Of a DNA stretch of 6,280 bases, positions 1-5,461 are shown one piece after another. Position 1 is the first letter of the stretch, and every line of letters starts with the position of its first letter. A model generated the notes under the pieces. It ran no database searches, was not told the DNA's origin, and saw only the letters and a program-made list of their open reading frames with translations. The stretch comes from Actinomycetota bacterium. Its GTDB lineage: Bacteria; Actinomycetota; Thermoleophilia; Solirubrobacterales; Solirubrobacteraceae. Location: contig SYBY01000425.1 in the NCBI GenBank assembly GCA_005788585.1, positions 1 through 6,280 on the forward strand, read 5' to 3'. Made by a program: the position numbers and the translations under genes.

Positions 1-1
1 G

Positions 2-985
2 AAGGTCGTCGAGGCGATCCGCGAGCAGGCCGGGCAGCTCATCCACACGAGCAACCTCTTCTACACCGAGCCGATGATCCGGCTGGCCGACCGGCTGCGG
101 CGCAGTTCGCTCGGCGGCCGCGTGTTCTTCACGAACTCGGGCGCCGAGGCGGTCGAGGCGGCGCTGAAGCTCGCCCGGCGGGCCAAGACGGGCGGGGAGA
201 TCGTCGTCGTGCACGGCGGTTTTCACGGGCGGACCTACGGCGCGCTGAGCGCGACGCCGCAGGAGAGCAAGCAGGCGCCGTTCGCGCCGCTGGTTCCCGG
301 GTTCGTCGCGATCCCGCCGACGATCGAGGCGCTGAACCGCGCGGTGAACGACCGGACCGCCGCGGTGCTCCTGGAGCCCATCCAGGGCGAGTCGGGCGTG
401 CACCCGATCCCGCTGGAGGTCCTGCGCGCGGCGCGCGAGGCGTGTGACGTCCACGGCGCGGCGCTGATCTTCGACGAGATCCAGACCGGCCTGGCGCGGA
501 CGGGTTCGATGTGGGCGTGGCATCAGCTCGGCGTCGAGCCGGACGCGATGACCACGGCCAAAGCGCTCGGCGGCGGCCTGCCAATCGGCGCGCTCATCAC
601 GGGCCCGGGGTTCGAGGAGGTCCTCCAGCCCGGCGATCACGGCTCGACGTTCGCGGGCGGGCCGGTGCCGTGCGCGGCGGCTCATGCGGTGCTCGACATC
701 GTCGAGGACCCGGCGCTGCACGCGCGGATCAAGGAGCTCGGTGAACGGCTCCGCGAAGGGCTGAAGGATCTGCCGCATGTCGTGGCGGTCCGTCAGCGGG
801 GGCTGATGGTCGGCTTCGACGTCGAGGACGTCGTGGCCCCGGAGCTCGTCACCCGCCTGCTGACCGAGCACCGGCTCGTCGCCAACGCGACCGGCCCCGC
901 GACCGTCCGCCTGCTGCCGCCGCTGATCATCGGCGAGGCCGAGATCGACACCGCGCTCGAGAGGATCTCCGCAGCACTGGTCTGA
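2..985 (+). CDS. argD: Acetylornithine aminotransferase, 3' part (5' end outside window)
   Basis: PLP-dependent class III aminotransferase that converts N-acetylglutamate semialdehyde and glutamate to N-acetylornithine and 2-oxoglutarate, a cytoplasmic step of arginine synthesis. The frame is open from base 2, so 327 residues are visible; ArgD is usually about 390-400, so roughly 60-70 N-terminal residues lie upstream. Numbering the fragment from base 2, I see HTSNLFYTEP (15-24), the cofactor-phosphate motif NSGAEA (45-50), FHGRTYGAL (74-82), EPIQGESGV (125-133), FDEIQTGLARTG (157-168), the Schiff-base lysine in TTAKALGGGLPIGAL (Lys187) and GSTFAGGPVPCAAA (214-227). These are the ArgD signatures in the right order. 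The related ornithine or succinylornithine aminotransferases are harder to exclude on motifs alone, but argG downstream favours ArgD. The ATG at 74 is an internal Met. The stop is followed after 41 bases by the preferred start of the next gene, and a second in-frame ATG of that gene overlaps the stop as TGATG. Confidence 0.95.
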   Translation, partial: KVVEAIREQAGQLIHTSNLFYTEPMIRLADRLRRSSLGGRVFFTNSGAEAVEAALKLARRAKTGGEIVVVHGGFHGRTYGALSATPQESKQAPFAPLVPGFVAIPPTIEALNRAVNDRTAAVLLEPIQGESGVHPIPLEVLRAAREACDVHGAALIFDEIQTGLARTGSMWAWHQLGVEPDAMTTAKALGGGLPIGALITGPGFEEVLQPGDHGSTFAGGPVPCAAAHAVLDIVEDPALHARIKELGERLREGLKDLPHVVAVRQRGLMVGFDVEDVVAPELVTRLLTEHRLVANATGPATVRLLPPLIIGEAEIDTALERISAALV

Positions 986-1026
986 TGCCGGGCGTAATCG
1001 CGCGGGCCTTCGCTCGTTCAGACGGT

Positions 1027-3015
1027 ATGCGCACCATCACCACCACCGCCGCCCTGACCCTCGCCGCCGCGCTCGCCCTGCCCGCGACCGCCGCGCTCGC
1101 GTTCTCCGACGACCTCGACCCGAGCTACGGCACGAACGGGCGGGCCGCGCTGTCGGCGGGCAACCAGTACACCGAGGTCGATGATTCAATCCACCACGAC
1201 GGAAAGGTGGTGATCGCCGGCCTGACCAAACACAACGACGAGCGCCAGATCTACATCGCGCGCGTTGACGCCAACGGCGCTCCGGACCCGTCGTTCGGCA
1301 GCGGTGGCACGACCCTCACCGATCTCGCCCCGGGCCTGTGGGAGGGCGTGGCGGCCGTCGAGCGCCAGGCCGACGGCCGGTACCTCGTCGCGGGCTACAG
1401 CGACGTCGTCGTCAACGGGGAGACCCAGCATCGCGTGACGCTCGTGCGCTACAACGCGAACGGGTCGCTGGACAACGGCAAGGCCGGCGACAGCACGCCC
1501 GGCGACGAGTACGGCGTCGACGGCATCACCAAGTGGCTGCCCTCGGGTACGCAGTCGGCATCGGCGTGGCAGATGGTGCTCGACGCCGACGGCAAGGCGA
1601 TGGTCGTCGCGAGCACGTTCGGCGACGGCACGAAGATCCAGCGCTTCACGACGACTGGCGCGCTCAGCGGCGCGACCGTCGACGTCCCGGCGAACACCGG
1701 GATCGGCGAGGGCGAGATCGTCCGGTCGGGCAGCGACTACTACGCCCTGACGGACACGGGCGGCGTCAGCATCTACAAGCTCGGCCCGTCGCTCCAGGTC
1801 ACGAGCGGGTGGGGGACGAGCGGGCGCGTCACGTTCCCCAGCTCCGACGGGTGGAGCCCGATGGACATGGACCAGGCGCCCGACGGCGACCTCGTCGTCG
1901 CCGGGTCGTTCAGCGGCGGCAACGCGGCGATGACCGGGCGGGTCAACCTCAACGGGACGGTCGACACCACGTACGGCGGCAAGGGCACCGGTACGGCCGC
2001 GCTCGATCTCGGTCGCAAGGCGCACTACTTCCAGGGCATCGAGGTCATGTCGACGGGCCGCATCGTGCTGGCCGGATACGGGCAGGGCGACCGCGACGAA
2101 GTCGTCGTCTCGCGCCTGCTCGCCAACGGCACGCCGGACGCGTCGTTCGGCCCGATGGGCACCGTCATCGCCGGCGCGCTGCCGCAGGACGCCGAGGGGG
2201 CCTGGGGCTCCACGCCGTTCGTCGACGGCTCTGGCCGCATCCTCGTCGCGACGGAGGCCCGGGACAGCGGCAGCGTGCCGCGGGCGACGACCATGCGCTT
2301 CGTGGGCGGCTACTCGCCGCGTCACAGCGGCGCGTGGCGGGTCATGCCCGACCAGCCCCCGATCGTCGGCGACACACTCACGTGCGACCCGGGAGCGTTC
2401 GCCGGCGTGCCGGCCTACCAGGTCCAGTGGTACCGCAACTCGGGTCAGAAGCTCGGCACGAGCCAGACCGAGAAGGCGACCGCCGCGCTCGTGGGCCAGG
2501 TGCTCTGGTGCGAGATGACGGCCGCCTACGGCAACGATCTGCATTCGCCGCTGCTCGTCACGCCGCTCACCGCGAAGGTGGCCAACCCGCCGGCGCCGCC
2601 GAAGCCCGTGACGCCACAGTCGCCCAAGCCGGTCACGCAGACGCCGATGACACCGCAGCCGGTCGTCATCCAGCAGTCGACGCAGCCGGTCACCACGACG
2701 GGCTCCCCGGAGCCGCGCCCGGCGTTCCGGTACCGGGTCAGCGGCCTGAAGGCCAAGAAGCGGAAGCTCCATGTCACCCTCACGCTGCCCTCCGCCGGCT
2801 GGGTCCGTGTGTACGGCCTGACGGGCGGGAGGACCGTGCTGTCGCTGAGCAAGCGCTACGCAGCGGGGCGCCGGACCATCGTGGTGGGCCTGAACGCGAA
2901 GGGCCGCAGCCTGCTGCGCAAGAAGGGCAAGCTGAGGGTCGCGGTGACGCTCAGCGCGGGTTCGAGCGCCGGTGTCTCCGGCGGGACGACCCGGACGTCG
3001 ATCACCATCAGGTAG
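1027..3015 (+). CDS. Secreted delta-60/DUF5122-type beta-propeller protein with Ig-like and basic C-terminal domains
   Basis: Predicted exported protein of 662 residues; function unknown. Numbering from the ATG at 1027: Sec signal peptide 1-25 (Arg2, Ala/Leu-rich core, likely cleavage after Ala-Leu-Ala at 23-25). Residues 30-425 carry delta-60-like repeats: LDPSYGTNGRAAL (30-42), PDPSFGSGGTTLT (86-98), VDTTYGGKGTGTAAL (312-326), PDASFGPMGTVIA (370-382), with degenerate copies near 147-169 and 256-270. Each unit has a strand such as GKVVIAGL (59), GRYLVAGY (117), GDLVVAGS (287) or GRIVLAGY (344). Residues 439-501 look like an actinobacterial Ig-like repeat with Cys453, Trp468 and Cys495, probably a disulfide. 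A Pro/Thr/Gln linker (about 518-567) leads to a Lys/Arg-rich beta-domain (568-662). I prefer 1027 because it gives a compact signal peptide. The in-frame ATG at 985 would add 14 residues and couple translation to argD; neither has a good Shine-Dalgarno. There is no catalytic motif; binding or surface structure is plausible inference. Confidence 0.88.
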   Translation: MRTITTTAALTLAAALALPATAALAFSDDLDPSYGTNGRAALSAGNQYTEVDDSIHHDGKVVIAGLTKHNDERQIYIARVDANGAPDPSFGSGGTTLTDLAPGLWEGVAAVERQADGRYLVAGYSDVVVNGETQHRVTLVRYNANGSLDNGKAGDSTPGDEYGVDGITKWLPSGTQSASAWQMVLDADGKAMVVASTFGDGTKIQRFTTTGALSGATVDVPANTGIGEGEIVRSGSDYYALTDTGGVSIYKLGPSLQVTSGWGTSGRVTFPSSDGWSPMDMDQAPDGDLVVAGSFSGGNAAMTGRVNLNGTVDTTYGGKGTGTAALDLGRKAHYFQGIEVMSTGRIVLAGYGQGDRDEVVVSRLLANGTPDASFGPMGTVIAGALPQDAEGAWGSTPFVDGSGRILVATEARDSGSVPRATTMRFVGGYSPRHSGAWRVMPDQPPIVGDTLTCDPGAFAGVPAYQVQWYRNSGQKLGTSQTEKATAALVGQVLWCEMTAAYGNDLHSPLLVTPLTAKVANPPAPPKPVTPQSPKPVTQTPMTPQPVVIQQSTQPVTTTGSPEPRPAFRYRVSGLKAKKRKLHVTLTLPSAGWVRVYGLTGGRTVLSLSKRYAAGRRTIVVGLNAKGRSLLRKKGKLRVAVTLSAGSSAGVSGGTTRTSITIR

Positions 3016-3043
3016 CGCGCGTCCTCGCCTCGCAGGTCCCGGA

Positions 3044-3049
3044 TAACCT
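3044..3049 (+). promoter_or_regulatory. Possible -10 box of argG
   Basis: TAACCT fits the actinobacterial TANNNT -10 pattern and ends 10 bases before the argG ATG. Transcription from it would start about 3-4 bases before the ATG, leaving almost no leader. No convincing -35 is visible 16-18 bases upstream (GTCCTC at 17). The GGGGCGAG stretch between box and ATG is at best a poor Shine-Dalgarno. argG could instead be only co-transcribed with the genes before it. Confidence 0.3.
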
Positions 3050-3059
3050 GCGGGGCGAG

Positions 3060-4379
3060 ATGACCGAAGAGCACCCCACCACGCCCGTCCGCACCGAAGT
3101 CCGGCACGTCGCCGACCCCAACCGCGTGCGCGTGGCCAGCTACCTGGCCGAGCCCGAGGAGGTGGGGCGCGTCCTGCTGCTGTACAGCGGCGGCCTGGAC
3201 ACCAGCGTCATGCTCAAGTGGATCCAGGACGAGTACGAGGCCGAGGTGGTCGCACTCACCGTCGAGCTCGGCCAGCCCGGCGAGGACTACGACGTCGTCA
3301 AGGGCAAGGCGATCCAGCTCGGCGCCATCGAGGCGATCGTCCACGATGCGCGCCAGGAGTTCGCCGACGAGTACCTGATCCCCGCGATCAAGGCGAACGT
3401 CAACTACGGCGACGGCTACCCGGCGTTCACGTCGCTCGGCCGGCCGCTCATCGCCAAGCTCGCCGTCGAGTACGCCCGCAAGCACGGCTGCGACACCATC
3501 GCGCACGGCTGCACGGGCAAGGGCAACGACCAGGTCCGCATCGAGGCGACCGTCGCGACGCTCGCACCGGAGCTGAAGGTCATCGCGCCGGTGCGCCAGT
3601 GGAAGATGGGTCGCGACGAGGAGATCGCCTACGCCAACCAGCACGGCATCCCCGTGAAGGGCGGCAGCGAGGGCGTCGCGCCGTACTCGATCGACGACAA
3701 CCTCTGGGGCCGCTCGTCCGAGGGGCGCTGGATCGAGGACCTCACGCACGCGCCCGATGACGACGTCTTCCAGCTCGTCACCCGGCCCGAGCTGGCGCCC
3801 GACGAGTCGGAGATCGTGACCGTCACGTTCGAGCGCGGCGTCCCGGTCGCCCTCAACGGCGAGGAGCTCGGCATCGTCGAGCTCATCGAGAAGGCCGCGG
3901 AGCTCGGCATGAAGCACGGCGTCGGCATCCTCGATCACATCGAGGATCGCATCGTCGGCCTGAAGGTCCGCGACATCTACGAGGTCCCGGCGGCGGCGAT
4001 CATCCTGCCCGCGCACAAGGAGCTCGAACGGCTCACGGGCACGATCCACCAGAACCAGTTCAAGCCCGGTCTGGATCAGAAGTGGGCCTACCTCGTCTAC
4101 GCCGGCCTGTGGTGGGAGCCGCTGCGCCTGGACCTGCAGGCATACATCGACCACGTCAACGAGCGGGTCACCGGCACGATCGGGATGAAGCTCTACAAGG
4201 GCAGCGCGCGGGTGGTCACCCGCGAGAGCCCGAACGCGGTGTACGACGCGTCGCTCGCGTCGTTCGCCGAGTCGGGCGGCCTGTTCGCCCAGGACGCCTC
4301 GCCGGGGTTCATCGAGCTGTGGTCGCTGCAGTCGCGGCTGGCGTGGCAGATGCGCGAGCGCGACGGCGACAACGGCTGA
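3060..4379 (+). CDS. argG: Argininosuccinate synthase
   Basis: Joins citrulline and aspartate, using ATP, to give argininosuccinate, the penultimate step of arginine synthesis; a cytoplasmic enzyme, tetrameric in the family. The 439-residue product has the N-type ATP pyrophosphatase loop SGGLDTS (43-49), the substrate-site stretch YPAFTSLGRPLIAK (120-133), AHGCTGKGNDQVRIE (148-162) with the Asn/Asp pair that contacts aspartate, PYSIDDNLWGRSSEG (208-222), EDRIVGLKVRDIYE (295-308), and a C-terminal helix (about 414-434) of the kind used in tetramer contacts. Most family members begin within about 5-10 residues of the P-loop strand. Here about 36 extra residues precede it, rich in Glu, Pro, Arg and Val. 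A GTG at 3162 would remove them, but the GAGGAG before it touches the codon with no spacer, so I keep the ATG at 3060. The frame is open far upstream through the propeller gene, which is a high-G+C artefact, not a fusion. It converges on the sigma gene across a hairpin. Confidence 0.96.
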   Translation: MTEEHPTTPVRTEVRHVADPNRVRVASYLAEPEEVGRVLLLYSGGLDTSVMLKWIQDEYEAEVVALTVELGQPGEDYDVVKGKAIQLGAIEAIVHDARQEFADEYLIPAIKANVNYGDGYPAFTSLGRPLIAKLAVEYARKHGCDTIAHGCTGKGNDQVRIEATVATLAPELKVIAPVRQWKMGRDEEIAYANQHGIPVKGGSEGVAPYSIDDNLWGRSSEGRWIEDLTHAPDDDVFQLVTRPELAPDESEIVTVTFERGVPVALNGEELGIVELIEKAAELGMKHGVGILDHIEDRIVGLKVRDIYEVPAAAIILPAHKELERLTGTIHQNQFKPGLDQKWAYLVYAGLWWEPLRLDLQAYIDHVNERVTGTIGMKLYKGSARVVTRESPNAVYDASLASFAESGGLFAQDASPGFIELWSLQSRLAWQMRERDGDNG

Positions 4380-4394
4380 TCGGGACGTCCGGCC

Positions 4395-4418
4395 CCGCCC
4401 CGCCTGAAGGCGGGGCGG
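4395..4418. terminator. GC-rich hairpin between convergent argG and sigma gene
   Basis: A perfect 10-bp stem (CCGCCCCGCC at 4395-4404 with GGCGGGGCGG at 4409-4418) closes on a TGAA tetraloop. It sits 15 bases after the argG stop and 13 bases beyond the end of the sigma gene. No T-tract follows on either strand, so it is not a textbook intrinsic terminator. A strong stem placed between convergent genes in high-G+C DNA is nonetheless most simply read as a shared bidirectional terminator or 3'-end stabiliser. Confidence 0.7.
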
Positions 4419-4431
4419 AGCACGGGACGGT

Positions 4432-5031
4432 TCAGGCCGCGAGCAGCATGTGCTGCGCGACGCCCTTGCGGGCGCGGTGCAGCAGCTGCGCGGTGGCGTT
4501 CACGTTGAGTCCGAGTTCGTCGCCGACCGTGGCCACGGGCTCTCCGAGCCACGACACGCGGACGAGTGCCTCGCGCTGGCGGTCGGGGAGCGACCTGATG
4601 GCCGCGCGCACCTGACGGGCGATCTCCTGCTGCTCGACGCGCTCGGCGGTGCCCGCTTGGGTGTCGGCCAGCGTCTCCGACTCGTCCAAGGGCGTCGCGT
4701 CGTGACGGGACCGGCGCCGCAGGACGTTCAGCGCGTGGTGGCGGGCGGCGACCCGCACGTACCCGCGCAGGTTCAGCGATTCGGGATCAAGCGACGGCAG
4801 GCGCTTGACCGTGGCGAGCAGGGTGTCCTGGGCCACGTCCGCGGTGTCGTGCGGGCAGCGCAGGATGGCGAGGCAGGTGTGGTGCGCTTCTGCCCAGCAG
4901 ATGCGAAACAGCCGCTCGACGGCCAACGGGTCGCCTGCGACGGCGGCGCGGACGAGCGCGGCGTCGTCGTCAGGTTCACGCAGCCAGGGGCACGACGATG
5001 CAACGCTGGGGCGGGGCTTAGTGGTGAACAT
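4432..5031 (-). CDS. ECF-type RNA polymerase sigma factor
   Basis: Predicted sigma-70 family factor of 199 residues with only regions 2 and 4, the ECF layout and usual length; it would direct RNA polymerase to a small set of promoters. Numbering from the ATG at 5031: region 2 spans about 36-108, with DVAQDTLLATVKRL (65-78) matching the core-binding helix pattern and YVRVAARHHALNVLRRRSR (91-109) matching the -10 recognition helix with its basic end. An acidic linker (about 111-135) follows. Region 4 spans about 137-193, with SLPDRQREALV (147-157), a helix-turn-helix at about 167-188 and LLHRARKGV (183-191). A further ATG at 5061 would add 10 residues, but it overlaps the TTGACA of the likely promoter and lacks a Shine-Dalgarno. 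AGGA lies 7 bases before the ATG at 5031. Cys45, Cys53, Cys59, His50, His51 and His61 cluster in region 2. No anti-sigma gene with a zinc-binding HxxxCxxC motif is adjacent. The target regulon is not visible. Confidence 0.9.
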   Translation of the reverse strand: MFTTKPRPSVASSCPWLREPDDDAALVRAAVAGDPLAVERLFRICWAEAHHTCLAILRCPHDTADVAQDTLLATVKRLPSLDPESLNLRGYVRVAARHHALNVLRRRSRHDATPLDESETLADTQAGTAERVEQQEIARQVRAAIRSLPDRQREALVRVSWLGEPVATVGDELGLNVNATAQLLHRARKGVAQHMLLAA

Positions 5032-5037
5032 GCGGCG

Positions 5038-5066
5038 ATCCTGCCGTGAGATGGGCACCATGTCAA
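5038..5066 (-). promoter_or_regulatory. Likely promoter of the sigma-factor gene
   Basis: Read on the minus strand: TTGACA (5066-5061), a 17-base spacer, CAGGAT (5043-5038), then 6 bases to the ATG at 5031. The -35 is a perfect vegetative consensus with ideal spacing. The -10 matches TATAAT at three positions, including the conserved second A and last T. Initiation 7 bases after the -10 would fall on the A of the ATG, giving a leaderless transcript. The AGGA inside the -10 could instead be a Shine-Dalgarno of a longer transcript; the two readings exclude each other. Confidence 0.5.
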
Positions 5067-5101
5067 CCGGGACGCCATGAGCTTGTTCCCGGTGTCCGGA
5101 A

Positions 5102-5407
5102 TCAGCTCGGCAGGCGCTGCGCGACCGGCGCGGGCAGGCGGTCGCGCCCCAGGAGGACGCCGATCAGCACCCCGACGATGGCCGCCGCGAGCAGCGGGCC
5201 GGGGCGCGTCGCTGCACGCACCTTTGGATCGAGGTACCAGGCCGCGCCCCGCCAGGTGAGAAAGCCCAGCACCTTGACGGGAACCACCGCGGCGAGCCAG
5301 AGGATCAGCCAGCGCTTGGGCGACCACGGCGGGAGCTGGTGGCGGGCGAACAGGCGCGCCCCATACCGCGCGAGCCAGCCGACGATCGTGTACCGGGAGG
5401 GCAGCAT
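5102..5407 (-). CDS. Small two-helix membrane protein, function unknown
   Basis: Predicted inner-membrane protein of 101 residues that I do not recognise. The N-terminal 32 residues are basic (Arg5, Arg14, Arg18, Arg22, Lys31, Arg32) and should be cytoplasmic. Helix 1 spans about 33-51 (LILWLAAVVPVKVLGFL) and helix 2 about 71-87 (PLLAAAIVGVLIGVLLG). A basic, Trp/Tyr-containing loop (52-70) joins them and a short Arg/Pro tail ends the protein. The amphipathic-then-hydrophobic layout and G/C-rich third positions argue that it is real, and the overlapping plus-strand frames lack such structure. The sigma-factor gene starts 70 bases downstream on the same strand, so the two may be partly co-transcribed although the sigma gene has its own promoter candidate. 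GGAGGGGG lies 13 bases before the ATG, rather far for a Shine-Dalgarno. A membrane partner of the sigma factor is conceivable, but no anti-sigma domain can be seen. Confidence 0.75.
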   Translation of the reverse strand: MLPSRYTIVGWLARYGARLFARHQLPPWSPKRWLILWLAAVVPVKVLGFLTWRGAAWYLDPKVRAATRPGPLLAAAIVGVLIGVLLGRDRLPAPVAQRLPS

Positions 5408-5442
5408 CGTGCGGAATCTACCCCCTCCGAACCGTCCGCACG
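5408..5442. repeat. 8-base inverted repeat between divergent genes
   Basis: CGTGCGGA (5408-5415) and its exact reverse complement TCCGCACG (5435-5442) are separated by 19 bases. One arm touches the start codon of the membrane-protein gene and overlaps its -10-like box. The pair occupies most of the 54-base divergent spacer, where an operator would be expected, but at this G+C an 8-base match is only mildly surprising. It could equally fold in RNA. Confidence 0.35.
5415..5420 (-). promoter_or_regulatory. Possible -10 box of the membrane-protein gene
   Basis: TAGATT on the minus strand matches TATAAT at four of six positions and ends 7 bases before the ATG at 5407, so transcription would begin at or next to the start codon. 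No TTGACA-like -35 is visible 16-18 bases upstream. Confidence 0.4.
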
Positions 5443-5448
5443 CCCACG

Positions 5449-5454
5449 TACGGT
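5449..5454 (+). promoter_or_regulatory. Possible -10 box of the coiled-coil gene
   Basis: TACGGT fits TANNNT and ends 7 bases before the ATG at 5462, the same geometry as the box of the divergent neighbour. The -35 region (TCCGAA at a 17-base spacing) is weak. No Shine-Dalgarno precedes the ATG, which fits a leaderless start. Confidence 0.4.
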
Positions 5455-5461
5455 CTCGCCC

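Noticed and set aside
129..584. Minus-strand frame opposite argD
   Set aside because: Arg/Pro/Ser-rich shadow of the argD coding sequence.
1186..2772. Long minus-strand frame (528 codons) opposite the propeller gene
   Set aside because: Arg/Ala/Val/Asp-rich shadow with no domain pattern; the plus-strand frame is clearly coding.
1338..3059. Open frame continuous with argG reaching far upstream through the propeller gene
   Set aside because: Its translation is Arg/Ala/Gly-rich low-complexity, typical of an out-of-frame reading of high-G+C DNA. ArgG similarity begins only after 3060, and the propeller frame has signal peptide, repeats and domains.
2856..4154. Long minus-strand frame (432 codons) opposite argG
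   Set aside because: Antisense shadow of a well-identified enzyme; its Leu/Asp/Val/Arg-rich composition mirrors the argG codons.
4450..5049. Plus-strand frame opposite the sigma factor
   Set aside because: The minus strand has complete ECF regions 2 and 4; the plus-strand product shows no domain.
5086..5101. Possible terminator hairpin after the membrane-protein gene
   Set aside because: Only a 4-bp CCGG stem or a mismatched TTCC/GGAA pairing can form, with no T-run; too weak to call.
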